A stretch of DNA of 64,000 nucleotides from Kribbella sp. CA-293567 (GTDB lineage Bacteria > Actinomycetota > Actinomycetes > Propionibacteriales > Kribbellaceae), in the NCBI RefSeq assembly GCF_027627575.1, contig NZ_CP114065.1, forward strand, positions 7,006,001 to 7,070,000, given 5' to 3'. The notes below the pieces were generated by a model, which had not been told where the DNA came from, made no database searches, and worked only from the letters and a program-made list of their open reading frames with translations. Each line of letters starts with the position of its first letter. The stretch's first letter is position 1. Position numbers and translations under genes: made by a program. Below, in pieces: positions 16,754 through 26,195 of the stretch.

Positions 16754-17224
16754 GTGGCTAGCCCAGCGATCCGGATCCGTACGACGGCCGACCTCGAAAC
16801 TTGCGTCCGGCTCCTGGCGGAGGTGCACGAGGCATCCGGCTACCCGGTCAACTGGCCGGCTGACCCGGTCGCCTGGCTGTCGCCGTGGGAGGCGCTCGGT
16901 TGCTGGGTGGTCACGGTCGACGACGAGGTCGTGGGTCACCTGATCGTCACCGCGGAAGGTGCCCGGGAGGCGCTGGTCGAGCGGCTGTTCGTCGAGCCGC
17001 GGCGTACCGGCTCCGGGCTGGGACGACTCCTGCTGGAGCACGCCGTCACGTTCGCCCGATCGCAGGGCCGGCACCTGCTGCTCGACGTCGTGGCCAGTCG
17101 CGATGGTGCGGCCGGCTTCTACCGCAAGGCGGGCTGGCAGGAGATCGCCCGGACACCGATCGACTGGGCCGGTGATCAGGCGTCGGAGCTGATCCGCTTC
17201 TCCGCGCCGCCTCTTTCGTCCTGA
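16754..17224 (+). CDS. GNAT-family N-acetyltransferase
   Basis: 156 residues from a GTG at 16754. The acetyl-CoA motif A is RLFVEPRRTGSGLGRLLLEHAVTFARSQG (R/QxxGxG/A). Motif B is DGAAGFYRKAGWQEIARTP. Substrate is unknown. The 3' end overlaps the convergent MFS gene by 49 bp. Confidence 0.9.
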   Translation: MASPAIRIRTTADLETCVRLLAEVHEASGYPVNWPADPVAWLSPWEALGCWVVTVDDEVVGHLIVTAEGAREALVERLFVEPRRTGSGLGRLLLEHAVTFARSQGRHLLLDVVASRDGAAGFYRKAGWQEIARTPIDWAGDQASELIRFSAPPLSS

Positions 17225-18609
17225 ACGCCGCCGTCATCGCTCCGGGCGGTGTCCACGTCGACAACTTCCGGCTGCGCTTCGACGGCATCGTCCTCAGCCG
17301 CGTCCAGCGGGTTCGCCAGCTCGTCCTCGAGCATCCGGCCGAACCAGACGACCAGGAAGCAGATCAGCGCCGGGCCGACCCCGGCCACGACGAAGACCGC
17401 GGTCACCCCGAACAGGCTGCCCGCCGGCCCCGCCAACGCCATCGAGACCGGCATCAGCAGCAGCGAGACGAAGAAGTCGAGGCTGGCGATCCGGCCGCGC
17501 AGGTGGTCGGGCACTCGCCGTTGCAGCAGCGTCCCCCAGATCACCATCGCCGCGGATCCGGTCGCGCCGACCACCGCGGCACCGGCCGCCATCACCCACA
17601 GGTCCGTCGCGAACCCCAGCACCACGATCGGCGCCGTACCGAGACCCCACATCAGCGTCATCACGGTCAGATAGCGCCGGGGCAGACTGCGCGACGAGAT
17701 CAGCAACGCGCCCAGTGCCCCGCCGATCCCGAACGCCGCCAGCACCAGCCCGAAATCACCCGGCCCACCACCGAGCTGGTCCTTGATCGCGAACGGCAGC
17801 AGCACCTCCAGCGGCCCGAGGATCAGCAGCACGTACCCCGTCCCGAACAGCAGCGACGCGAGCAGCCATCGCGTCCTCCGCACATATCCCCACGCCTCGC
17901 GCAGATCGGCCACCATCGAACTGACTCCCGTGGGAGCCGCGTCGCCGACTGCTTCGTCCACGGCAGCCTTGCGCGTCGCGTCGTCGAGCTCCACCGACCG
18001 TCCACCGAGCTCCGGCTGGACGCGCATCGCCATCACGCAACCGGCGGAGAACAGGTACGTCAGTCCGGCCACCAGGATCGCCATCCCAGGTGACAGCGCC
18101 GCGATCGCCAGCCCGCCGAGCGCAGGGCCGGTCGCCTGTTGAGCCAAGGGCCGCAGGACACCTTCCAGCCCGTTGGCCGCCAATAGCTCGTCCGCGGGCA
18201 GCAGCTTCGGCACCAGCGCCGTGTACGCCGGGATCAGGAACGCCTCTCCGGCGCCGATCAGCACCGCGCCGATCGCGAGCTGCCAGATCTCCAGCCAGCC
18301 GGCCAGCGCCAGCCCGGCGACCACCAGCAGCACCACGCCACGCACCGAATCCGCGGCGATCATCACCGAGCGTTGCGAGAGCCGATCGGCCGCGATCCCG
18401 CCGAACAGCACACAGACCAGCAACCCAACGCTGTACGCCGTGGTGACCACCGACAGTTGCACCGGACCGCCACCGAGCTCGATCACCTGCCAGGCCAGCG
18501 CAACCAGCCACAGCCCGCTGCCGAGCAGCGCCACCGCCAGCCCGATCCAGAGCAGCCGGTAGTCGCGATGGCGCAACGGCCGGACTGCCCTCCAACGGAC
18601 CTTGTTCAT
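17176..18609 (-). CDS. MFS exporter, DHA1-like
   Basis: 477 residues with about 12 transmembrane helices. The N-terminus is RAVRPLRHRDYRLLWIGLAVALLGSGLWLVALAWQV, and the loop 2-3 motif is GGIAADRLSQR, typical of the MFS_3/enterobactin-exporter-like group (EntS-like drug or metabolite efflux). The C-terminal about 55 residues are acidic and cytoplasmic. No regulator is adjacent and substrate is unknown. Confidence 0.9.
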   Translation of the reverse strand: MNKVRWRAVRPLRHRDYRLLWIGLAVALLGSGLWLVALAWQVIELGGGPVQLSVVTTAYSVGLLVCVLFGGIAADRLSQRSVMIAADSVRGVVLLVVAGLALAGWLEIWQLAIGAVLIGAGEAFLIPAYTALVPKLLPADELLAANGLEGVLRPLAQQATGPALGGLAIAALSPGMAILVAGLTYLFSAGCVMAMRVQPELGGRSVELDDATRKAAVDEAVGDAAPTGVSSMVADLREAWGYVRRTRWLLASLLFGTGYVLLILGPLEVLLPFAIKDQLGGGPGDFGLVLAAFGIGGALGALLISSRSLPRRYLTVMTLMWGLGTAPIVVLGFATDLWVMAAGAAVVGATGSAAMVIWGTLLQRRVPDHLRGRIASLDFFVSLLLMPVSMALAGPAGSLFGVTAVFVVAGVGPALICFLVVWFGRMLEDELANPLDAAEDDAVEAQPEVVDVDTARSDDGGVQDERGGAEKRISSDA

Positions 18610-18666
18610 TCCGCCACCCTACGAGCCGCCACCGACAGTGCCGAACCGTTTTGACCCGCCCGACCC

Positions 18667-20856
18667 GTGGGCAAGGCTGTGGTTCGGCGGAACTTCGCGG
18701 ATCATGGGGTGGGTGAGGATCTCCGACCCAGTGCCGACGCCGTGACCGCGGTCGACGAGTTGTTCGCCGAGCGGGTCCGGGCCCTCGTACCGGTCCCCTG
18801 CGAACACCCCGCCGAGGTCCTGCTCAGCCTGTACGACGCCCAGCTCGGCAGCCGTCACGCCGACCTGGCCGCCCGCTGGCTCCAGTCGCAGGGTCACGGC
18901 TACTACACGATCGGTTCGGCCGGCCACGAGGGCAACGCGGCCGTGGCCGCGGCCCTCCGGCCGACCCATCCCGCCCTGCTGCACTACCGCTCCGGCGCCT
19001 TCTACCTGGCCCGCGCCGCCCAGCACCAGGACAAGGACGGCCTCCGCGACATCCTGCTCGGCGTCGCCGCGGCCACCAGCGAGCCGATCTCCGGCGGCCG
19101 CCACAAGGTCTTCGGCCGGCACGACCTGGCGATCATCCCGCAGACCTCCACGATCGCCTCGCACCTGCCGCGGGCGATGGGCGTCGCCTTCTCGATCGCC
19201 CGCGCCGCCAAGCTCGGCGTACCGTCGCCCTGGCCGGCCGACGCCGTCGTGGTGACCAGCTTCGGCGACGCCTCGGCCAACCACTCGACCGCCACCGGTG
19301 CGATCAACGCGGCCCTGCACGCGTCGTACCAGGGCATCCCGATGCCGTTGCTGCTGGTCTGCGAGGACAACGGGATCGGGATCAGCGTGCGGACCCCGGA
19401 CGGCTGGATCAAGCAGACCTACGGACAGCGTCACGGCCTCCGGTACTTCGATGCCGACGGCACCGATCTCGCGGCCACCCTGACGATGGCGACCGAGGCG
19501 GCGACCTTCGTCCGGCGGAACCGGCGCCCCGCGTTCCTGCGGTTGCGGACGGTGCGGCTGATGGGCCACGCCGGGTCGGACGTCGAGGCGGCGTACCGGA
19601 GTCCGGCCGAGTTGCTCGCCGACGAGGAGCTTGATCCGCTGCTCGGTACCGCGAGGCTGCTGCTGTCCCTGGGGTACCAGGCCGACGAAGTGGTCGAGCT
19701 CTACGAGAACAAGCGCACCGAGGTGCTCGGGATCGCCCGCGAAGTGGCCGGCCTGCCGCAGCTCGGATCGGCTGCCGCCGTCGCCGCGCCGCTGGCCTTC
19801 CCGGACCGGGCGGCCGTCGCGAAGTCGCTGCCGGGGCACCAGGCCGGCGCCGGCCGGACCGAGCCCCTGACCCTCGGCCAGTCGATCAACCGGGCGCTCG
19901 GTGACGTGCTCGCGGCGTACCCGGAGGCTCTCGCGTTCGGGGAGGACATCGGGCGCAAGGGCGGCGTGTACGGCGTGACGCGCGGGCTGCAGAAGTCCTT
20001 CGGCGCGGCGCGGGTGTTCGACACGTTGCTCGACGAGCAGTCGATCCTCGGGCTGGCGCTGGGGGCCGGGGTCTCGGGGCTGCTGCCGCTGCCGGAGATC
20101 CAGTACCTCGCCTATCTGCACAACGCCGAGGACCAGTTGCGGGGCGAAGCCGCGTCGCTGAAGTTCTTCTCGCAAGGGCAGTACCGCAATCCGATGGTGC
20201 TGCGGATCGCCGGCTACGGCTACCAGAAGGGGTTCGGCGGGCACTTCCACAACGACGACGCGATCGGCGTACTGCGCGACATCCCGGGGCTGGTGATCGC
20301 GTCACCGTCGCGGCCCGATGATGCCGCGGCGATGCTGCACACCTGCGCGGCGGCGGCTCACGCGGAGGGCACCGTGTCGGTGTTCCTGGAGCCGATCGCG
20401 TTGTACCACCGTCGTGACCTGTACGAGGACGGCGACGAGCAGTGGGTGGCGCCGTACCCGGCGGAGCACGTTCCGATCGGCAGCGGGCGGGTCTACGGCG
20501 AAGGCCGCGATCTCACCATCGTCACCTTCGGCAACGGCCTGCCGATGAGCCTGCGCGTCGCCGCCCGGCTCCCCGGAGTCCGGGTCCTCGATCTTCGCTG
20601 GCTGTCCCCCCTGCCGCTGGAAGACCTGTTGCGCGAGGCAACTATTACCGGCCGGGTCCTGGTGGTCGACGAGACCCGCCGCTCCGGCGGCGTCTCCGAA
20701 GGCGTGCTCGCCGCCCTGGTCGACGCCGGTTACTCCGGCAGGATGGCCCGGGTCACCAGCGAAGACTCCTTCGTTCCGCTCGGCAACGCTGCTCTGCAAG
20801 TCCTGCTGAGCGAGGAGACCATCGAAGCGGCAGCCCGCGAACTGCTCCGGCACTGA
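18667..20856 (+). CDS. Fused alpha-beta E1 component, thiamine-dependent 2-oxoacid dehydrogenase
   Basis: 729 residues. The alpha half (about 1-370) has the TPP motif GDASANHSTATGAINAAL...EDNGIGIS (G200-D201 to N235). The beta half (about 400-729) begins LTLGQSINRALGDVLAAYPEALAFGEDIGRKGGVYGVTRGLQ and ends in a transketolase C-terminal domain. E1 subunits are normally separate genes in this family; here they are one polypeptide. No E2 or E3 gene is nearby, so it would have to borrow a core from elsewhere. The start is uncertain; the GTG at 18709 is an alternative. Confidence 0.9.
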   Translation: MGKAVVRRNFADHGVGEDLRPSADAVTAVDELFAERVRALVPVPCEHPAEVLLSLYDAQLGSRHADLAARWLQSQGHGYYTIGSAGHEGNAAVAAALRPTHPALLHYRSGAFYLARAAQHQDKDGLRDILLGVAAATSEPISGGRHKVFGRHDLAIIPQTSTIASHLPRAMGVAFSIARAAKLGVPSPWPADAVVVTSFGDASANHSTATGAINAALHASYQGIPMPLLLVCEDNGIGISVRTPDGWIKQTYGQRHGLRYFDADGTDLAATLTMATEAATFVRRNRRPAFLRLRTVRLMGHAGSDVEAAYRSPAELLADEELDPLLGTARLLLSLGYQADEVVELYENKRTEVLGIAREVAGLPQLGSAAAVAAPLAFPDRAAVAKSLPGHQAGAGRTEPLTLGQSINRALGDVLAAYPEALAFGEDIGRKGGVYGVTRGLQKSFGAARVFDTLLDEQSILGLALGAGVSGLLPLPEIQYLAYLHNAEDQLRGEAASLKFFSQGQYRNPMVLRIAGYGYQKGFGGHFHNDDAIGVLRDIPGLVIASPSRPDDAAAMLHTCAAAAHAEGTVSVFLEPIALYHRRDLYEDGDEQWVAPYPAEHVPIGSGRVYGEGRDLTIVTFGNGLPMSLRVAARLPGVRVLDLRWLSPLPLEDLLREATITGRVLVVDETRRSGGVSEGVLAALVDAGYSGRMARVTSEDSFVPLGNAALQVLLSEETIEAAARELLRH

Positions 20857-20869
20857 CCGCGCGTGCGGT

Positions 20870-21352
20870 CTAGCCGAAGAGGCGTTGCCAGAACGAGCGC
20901 TTCGGTTCCGGCTCCGGAGGTCGAGCGGCCGCGCGGGCGGCCTGACGGGCTTCGTGGCCCTCACGCCACTGGGCCACCATCTCCTCCTCGTCGACCGGGC
21001 CGACGGGGACGACCACGCCGGTGGCGTCGCGGATCTGCAGCAGGATGCGGCGGTTGAGATCCTGCAGGTACTCACGGACCTCGGCCTCGGTGCGGAGTAC
21101 CGAGAGCTTGGTTTGCAGCGCCTGCTTCTCCTTGCGGAGCTGGACCGACGGCGGCAGCAGCGCGTCGGTCTCGATCTTCTCGCGGCGGATGAAGTCCTTC
21201 ACCCACCAGTCCGGATCGTGCGGGTCCGCCAGCTTCGGCAGCGGCTTGCCGGTGCCGGCCAACTGGTCGAAGTCACCCCGCGCCTGCGCCTGCTTGATCT
21301 GCGCCTCGACCCAGTCCTCGGTCTTCATCCCCGGCGGCTTGCGGTCGGTCAT
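20870..21352 (-). CDS. DUF1992 (DnaJC28-like) protein
   Basis: 160 residues from the ATG at 21352. The DUF1992 signature is ARGDFDQLAGTGKPLPKLADPHDPDWWVKDFIRREKI near residues 24-63. A helical segment and a short charged tail ending PKRSFWQRLFG follow. The domain is shared with eukaryotic DNAJC28 but no J domain is present and its role is unknown. A CRP-type site lies 52 bp upstream, shared with the divergent aldehyde dehydrogenase. Confidence 0.88.
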   Translation of the reverse strand: MTDRKPPGMKTEDWVEAQIKQAQARGDFDQLAGTGKPLPKLADPHDPDWWVKDFIRREKIETDALLPPSVQLRKEKQALQTKLSVLRTEAEVREYLQDLNRRILLQIRDATGVVVPVGPVDEEEMVAQWREGHEARQAARAAARPPEPEPKRSFWQRLFG

Positions 21353-21404
21353 GTACGCCCTCCAGTCAGCGACATGGTTGCTGTACAGGCTCCAGCTTAC
21401 CGCC

Positions 21405-21422
21405 TTGTGATTGCATTCACAA
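21405..21422. promoter_or_regulatory. Perfect CRP/GlxR-type site
   Basis: TTGTGA-N6-TCACAA contains the full CRP consensus TGTGA-N6-TCACA with 6-bp perfect arms. It lies 52 bp upstream of the DUF1992 start and 96 bp upstream of the aldehyde dehydrogenase start, a good position for cAMP-dependent control of either. The same sequence also resembles FadR-type GntR sites, so the binding protein is not certain. Confidence 0.65.
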
Positions 21423-21518
21423 TCAGACCGGCGAGGGCGCGCGGGGTGGGGTTGGCAAGCCGGGCGGGATGACTGAGGCTGGCAGCACCGAACGCGATCC
21501 GACCGAGAGGACCCACCC

Positions 21519-23063
21519 GTGTCGTCTGTCATCCTGTCCGTGGTCAACGGCGAGCGGGTCCCGGACCCGGTCCGCAGGACGCCTTCCACCAACCCGGCGA
21601 ACACCTCCGACGTGGTCGGCACGATCGGCGTCGCCGGGCCGGACACCTTCGTCCGGGCCGCCCGGGCAGCGCGCGACGCGCAACCGGGCTGGGCGGCGCT
21701 GCCGGCCCCGCAGCGTGGTCAGGTGATCGCGAACATCGGCCGGCTGATGGCCACCAACAAGGCCCGGCTCGCCGCACTCGTCACCCGCGAGATCGGCAAG
21801 CCGCTCGCGGAGGCGCTGGGCGAGGTGCAGGAGATCATCGACACCTGCGACTTCTTCGTCGGCGAGGGGCGCCGGCTCTACGGTCAGACCGTGCCGTCGG
21901 AGATGCCCGACAAGCAACTGTTCACCTTCCGCCGCCCGGTCGGCGCGGTCGTGGTGATCTCGGCCGGGAACTTCCCGGTCGCCGTACCTTCCTGGTACAT
22001 CGTGCCCGCGCTGCTGTGCGGCAACACGGTCACCTGGAAGCCCGCGGAGTACTCGGCCGTCGTATCCAACGCGTTCTACGAGATCTTCGCGCACTCCGGC
22101 GTACCGGCGGGCGTCTTCAACCTCGTGTACGCCGACGGCCCCGACACCTTCGCCGGCCTGGAGCAGTCCCTGGCCGCGGGGCTGGTCGACAAGGTCGGCT
22201 TCACCGGATCCAGCGAGGTCGGCAGCCGGATCGGCGAGCTGTGCGGCCGCCACCTGCAGACCCCCTGCCTCGAGCTGGGCGGCAAGAACCCGATGGTGAT
22301 CACCGAGGACGCCGACCTCGACCTGGCCGTCGAAGGGGCGCTCTTCTCCGGCTTCGACACCGCGGGACAGCGCTGCACGTCACTGGGCACGGTGATCGTG
22401 CACGAGTCGGTGCACGACGAGTTCGTCGACCGGTTCGGTACGGCGGTGCGCGCGGCAGCGATGGGCGACCCGACCCAGGACGTGCTGTTCGGGCCGTTGC
22501 TGGACGAGAAGTTCGCGGCCGGGTTCGAGAAGTCGCTCGGCTGGATCGGCGCCCACCACACCGTGATCGGCGCGACCGGCCGGATCACCGCCGGCAATCC
22601 GCGCGACGGGTTCGTCGGGGACCCCGCGGCCGGCCTGTTCTACCACCCGGTGATCGTCGACGGTGTCGGCGCCGAGGACGAACTGTTCCTGCACGAGACG
22701 TTCGGGCCGATCGTCGGTGTCACGACGTACCGGACCCTCGACGAAGCAATTGCTCTGGGCAACAAACCTGGGTACGGGCTGTCCAGCTCGATCTACACCA
22801 CTGATCCCCGTCAGGCGTTCCGGTTCGCGCAGGGCATCTCGGCGGGCATGGTCAGCGTGAACAACTCGACCTCGGGCGCCGAGGCGCACCTGCCGTTCGG
22901 CGGCAACGGCAAGTCGGGCAACGGGTCCCGGCAGAGTGGGATCTGGGTGCTCGACCAGTTCACCCGCTGGCAGTCGATGAACTGGGACTACTCGGGCAAG
23001 CTGCAGAAGGCGCAACTGGACACCGTCACCGTCGAGGCGGACCTCGACTTCAGACTGCCATGA
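21519..23063 (+). CDS. NAD(P)-dependent aldehyde dehydrogenase, ALDH7-like
   Basis: 514 residues from a GTG. The catalytic cysteine is Cys286 in TAGQRCTSLG and the general base Glu252 is in LELGGKNP. Cofactor and fold motifs include GNFPVAVPSW and GFTGSSEVG. The overall pattern resembles aminoadipate-semialdehyde dehydrogenase-like (ALDH7) enzymes, though substrate cannot be fixed. It overlaps by 4 bp (ATGA) with an FAD amine/amino-acid oxidase, so the two probably act in sequence: amine oxidised to aldehyde, then to acid. Confidence 0.92.
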   Translation: MSSVILSVVNGERVPDPVRRTPSTNPANTSDVVGTIGVAGPDTFVRAARAARDAQPGWAALPAPQRGQVIANIGRLMATNKARLAALVTREIGKPLAEALGEVQEIIDTCDFFVGEGRRLYGQTVPSEMPDKQLFTFRRPVGAVVVISAGNFPVAVPSWYIVPALLCGNTVTWKPAEYSAVVSNAFYEIFAHSGVPAGVFNLVYADGPDTFAGLEQSLAAGLVDKVGFTGSSEVGSRIGELCGRHLQTPCLELGGKNPMVITEDADLDLAVEGALFSGFDTAGQRCTSLGTVIVHESVHDEFVDRFGTAVRAAAMGDPTQDVLFGPLLDEKFAAGFEKSLGWIGAHHTVIGATGRITAGNPRDGFVGDPAAGLFYHPVIVDGVGAEDELFLHETFGPIVGVTTYRTLDEAIALGNKPGYGLSSSIYTTDPRQAFRFAQGISAGMVSVNNSTSGAEAHLPFGGNGKSGNGSRQSGIWVLDQFTRWQSMNWDYSGKLQKAQLDTVTVEADLDFRLP

Positions 23064-24211
23064 CGCTGCCCGCCAGGGCCGAGGTGGTGATCGTCGGCGG
23101 CGGGGTGATCGGCACGAGTATCGCCTTCCACCTCGCCGAGGCCGGCGTCACCGGCATCCTGCTGCTGGAGCGCAACGAGCTCGGCTCGGGGTCGACGTCG
23201 AAGGCGGCCGGTGGCGTCCGGGCGAACTTCTCCGACGACCTGAACATCGCGCTCGGGGCGCGCAGCCTGGAGGCTTTCGCCCGGTTCGGTCAGCGTCCCG
23301 GACAGGAGATCGACCTGCGCCGGGTCGGCTACCTGTTCCTGCTGTCGACGAACGAGCAGGTGGAGCTGTTCGAGCAGAGCACCCGGCTGCAGAACGCGGC
23401 CGGCCAGCCGACCCGGATGCTCGACGTCACCGAGGCTGTCCGGCTGGCCCCGATCCTGTCCCCCGATGGCCTGCTCGCGGCCTGCTTCTCACCGAACGAC
23501 GGGCACTGTACGCCGGAGTCCGTCGTCCTCGGGTACGCCACCGCCGCCCGCAAACTGGGCGCCCGCCTGGTGACCGGCTGCGACGTTCTCGGGATCGATG
23601 CTATTGGCAACGAAATTCGCGGTGTCCGGACCAGCCGGGGCAGCGTCGCGACCTCGACGGTGATCTGTGCGGCCGGCGCCTGGTCGGAACCGCTGGCCGC
23701 GACGGCCGGAGTCGAGTTGCCGGTGACTCCGCTCCGTCGCCAGATCGTCGTGACAGCAGCTGTTCCCGGGCTGCCCCGCGGGTTGCCGATGACGATCGAC
23801 TTCAGCAGCACGTTCTACTTCCACAGCGAAGGTCCAGGCCTGCTGATCGGCATGTCGGACCCGGACGAGCAGCCCGGCTTCCGCCTGGATCGCTCCGAGG
23901 CCTGGTTTCCCCGGTTGACCGCCGCGATGGAACAGCGAGCGCCGTCGCTGCTCGACGTCGGTCTGACGGGCGGCTGGGCCGGGCTCTACGAGAACACGCC
24001 CGACCACAACGCGTTGATCGGCGAGGCACCGGACGTCGGCCGCTTCCTCTACGCGACCGGCTTCTCCGGCCACGGCTTTCTTCAGGGTCCGGCCGTCGGC
24101 GAGATCATCCGCGATCTCTACCTGGGCAGGGATTCCTTCGTGGACGTCTCACCGCTGGACGCCGGCCGCTTCCGGAACTCGGGGCCGCGCGCCGAACAGA
24201 ACATCGTCTGA
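23060..24211 (+). CDS. FAD-dependent amino acid/amine oxidoreductase (DAO family)
   Basis: 383 residues. The N-terminal dinucleotide motif is VIVGGGVIGTSIAFHLAEAG followed by ERNELGSGSTSKAAGGVR. The C-terminal DAO signature is GLYENTPDHNALIGEAPDVGRFLYATGFSGHGFLQGPAVGE. Relatives include sarcosine, dimethylglycine and D-amino-acid oxidases. Coupling to the aldehyde dehydrogenase suggests breakdown of an N-methyl or amino compound; the actual substrate is not known. Confidence 0.9.
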   Translation: MTLPARAEVVIVGGGVIGTSIAFHLAEAGVTGILLLERNELGSGSTSKAAGGVRANFSDDLNIALGARSLEAFARFGQRPGQEIDLRRVGYLFLLSTNEQVELFEQSTRLQNAAGQPTRMLDVTEAVRLAPILSPDGLLAACFSPNDGHCTPESVVLGYATAARKLGARLVTGCDVLGIDAIGNEIRGVRTSRGSVATSTVICAAGAWSEPLAATAGVELPVTPLRRQIVVTAAVPGLPRGLPMTIDFSSTFYFHSEGPGLLIGMSDPDEQPGFRLDRSEAWFPRLTAAMEQRAPSLLDVGLTGGWAGLYENTPDHNALIGEAPDVGRFLYATGFSGHGFLQGPAVGEIIRDLYLGRDSFVDVSPLDAGRFRNSGPRAEQNIV

Positions 24212-24290
24212 CCCGGCAGCCACGAAACGGTACGGAGGTAGGTCCGTCGAGGACTCCGGCGCTGTCGAGGGTCCAACGCCCGGCGAGGAC

Positions 24291-24944
24291 TCAGGGGCCG
24301 TCGGAGTCGGGCCAGTTGTCCGGGTCGCACCAGGACGGGTCCCAGCCCTGGGCCGCGCAGTACTGGGCGAGGATCTGCTCGCGCGTCAGCGTGCGGCTCG
24401 GCGTGGGACGGGTCGGCCTCGTCGTCGTCCTGGTCGCGGTGGCGCTCGGTCTGACCGGCGTCGTCCTGGTTTCCTCGCGGTCCTCGCGGTCCTCGCGCTT
24501 CTTCGTCGTCCTGGTCTTGGTCGGCGACGGCGTCCTGGTCGGCCTGGTGGTCTTCTGCACCGGCGGCGGAGGCGCCGTCTCGGCGGTCGTGGTCGTCCGC
24601 GGCGGCGTCGACGGCTTCACCGACGGCGTGGGTGTGCTGTCGTCGACGACCGGCACGGCTTGCGAGTTCGACGGGCCGCCGTCGAACAGTCCGATCGCGG
24701 ACAACGCCCAGAAGTTGACTGCCAGGAACAGCACCAGGCCACTGGCGCCGAGGGCCACCACGCGCCGTGAGGGTCCGCCGTACCGACCGACGGGGCCGCG
24801 GACCGCGTTGCCCTTGCCGTCGACCCAGAACTTCCAGTCGTCGGGCGCGGCCGGCCAGGACGGATCGGGACGCCACGTCTTCGGCGGCATCCAGCTGCGG
24901 CGGGGCGGCGTGGGCCAGCTCGGCGGTACTACGAACCGCTTCAC
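24291..24944 (-). CDS. Single-pass membrane protein with Thr/Pro-rich linker
   Basis: 217 residues. The N-terminal cytoplasmic part has WxxP motifs (PSWPTPPRRSWMPPKTWRPDP, DDWKFWVDGKG). One transmembrane helix lies at about 62-86 (VVALGASGLVLFLAVNFWALSAIG). A long external Thr/Pro/Arg linker follows, then a small Cys-containing end (QYCAAQGWDPSWCDPDNWPD). This is a common actinobacterial architecture for surface proteins of unknown role. The linker is low-complexity and its exact length is likely variable. Confidence 0.7.
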   Translation of the reverse strand: MKRFVVPPSWPTPPRRSWMPPKTWRPDPSWPAAPDDWKFWVDGKGNAVRGPVGRYGGPSRRVVALGASGLVLFLAVNFWALSAIGLFDGGPSNSQAVPVVDDSTPTPSVKPSTPPRTTTTAETAPPPPVQKTTRPTRTPSPTKTRTTKKREDREDREETRTTPVRPSATATRTTTRPTRPTPSRTLTREQILAQYCAAQGWDPSWCDPDNWPDSDGP

Positions 24945-25126
24945 GAATCCTCCACGTTGCCGACGAAAACCCGACCCAGGCTAGTGGATCGGCCACCACT
25001 GCCAACACCCCGGGCGGCGAGCCTTCGCCGACCGGTACGGACAACCAACGACCCAGCCGGTCGAAAGGCTACTGGTCACCCGGCGTGTCGCGTTCACATC
25101 GCCGCCTGGGGCCACTCGGCCCACCG

Positions 25127-26191
25127 TTACTTGGTGATCAGCTTGCTCGCCTGGTCGAGCATGTCGGTGGCGAAGCGTTCACTGAAGCCCGCCGCGAACC
25201 CGGTGAGGCCGAAGACCGCCACGGAGGCGGGCGTGCCGACCGCGGCGCCGGCCGCCAGCACCCCGGCGAGCAAGGTGAAATAGCCGAGGCAGCCGAAGAT
25301 CGCCCCGACACCGGGCCGGAACGCACCGAGCATCGTGCGCTGCCAGCGGGAGGCGCTGTGGTCGATCACCAGCGAGCCGTTCCCCATCCGCTGGATCACG
25401 CTGATCGTCGCGCCGAGTGCCGACATCGCGATCGCGGCGACCAGGACCGAGGGCACCAGAGCGCTGCGCCACCAGGCGTTCGCGGCCAGGCCGAACAGGA
25501 TCACCAGTACGAACGTGGGCACGATCCCACCGAGGACGCCCTGGAAGTACTCGAGCCGCGCCTGCCGTTGCAGCAGCACCTCGACCCGCGCCTTCACCAC
25601 TCTGATCTCGTTCTTCGCGGCCGCGATCGCCGCCGCGGTCTCCTCGGGGCCGGCGCTGCTCGCGACCAGATCGGCCGCGACCATCACCCGGGTCAGCCCG
25701 GAGTAGGCGTGGTCGGTGGCCTCCTCACGCTGCTGGACCACACCCTTGCCCTGCAGGTTGTAGAGCGCCTCGCGCGCGACCACCTTGCAGTCGATCTCGG
25801 CGTCGACGAGCTCCGGCGGCGGTGAGTTGAGGATCGAGTAGACCGCGCGGTCCTTGGCCAGCAGGCAGCCGCCGACCACCTCGCTGCAGTAGTACTCCTT
25901 CTCGATCCCACCGTGCACCTCGCCGAACTTCTGTGACAGCGCGGGGATCAGCCAGTTGCCCGCGTCGCAGGACAGCTGGTCGGTCGAAGCGGCCAGCTGA
26001 TGCGCCTGGACCAGGTGCCGGAAGGTCGCCGGACCGTTGATCGCCGCCTGGTAGAGATCAGGAAACCGTGCCGCCGACTCCTCGCCCGCGGCAGAGGTCG
26101 GCACCGACTCCAGCGGCGGCAGCGGCTCGGGAGCGGCCTCGGCCCTGGGCATCGGCAGCGGCTCGGCGGGCAGGTCCGGCAACGAGGTCAT
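25127..26191 (-). CDS. Hypothetical membrane protein
   Basis: 354 residues. A proline-rich N-terminus is followed by a soluble helical region (about 45-225), then four transmembrane segments: IVPTFVLVILFGLAANAWW, SALVPSVLVAAIAMSALGATISV, GAIFGCLGYFTLLAGVLAAG and a short ASVAVFGLTGFAAGF. The C-terminal GFSERFATDMLDQASKL resembles the end of bacterial membrane proteins with DUF-type stalks, but I cannot name a family. The 182 bp between it and the upstream-read gene at 24291 holds nothing I can call. Confidence 0.65.
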   Translation of the reverse strand: MTSLPDLPAEPLPMPRAEAAPEPLPPLESVPTSAAGEESAARFPDLYQAAINGPATFRHLVQAHQLAASTDQLSCDAGNWLIPALSQKFGEVHGGIEKEYYCSEVVGGCLLAKDRAVYSILNSPPPELVDAEIDCKVVAREALYNLQGKGVVQQREEATDHAYSGLTRVMVAADLVASSAGPEETAAAIAAAKNEIRVVKARVEVLLQRQARLEYFQGVLGGIVPTFVLVILFGLAANAWWRSALVPSVLVAAIAMSALGATISVIQRMGNGSLVIDHSASRWQRTMLGAFRPGVGAIFGCLGYFTLLAGVLAAGAAVGTPASVAVFGLTGFAAGFSERFATDMLDQASKLITK

Positions 26192-26195
26192 GCGC

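Noticed and set aside
18619-20250. A 543-codon minus-strand frame opposite the E1 dehydrogenase, and similar long antisense frames at 31820-33448 and 35631-37625
   Set aside because: All lie opposite or out of frame with genes that have strong family signatures, and have compositions expected from complementing GC-rich codons.
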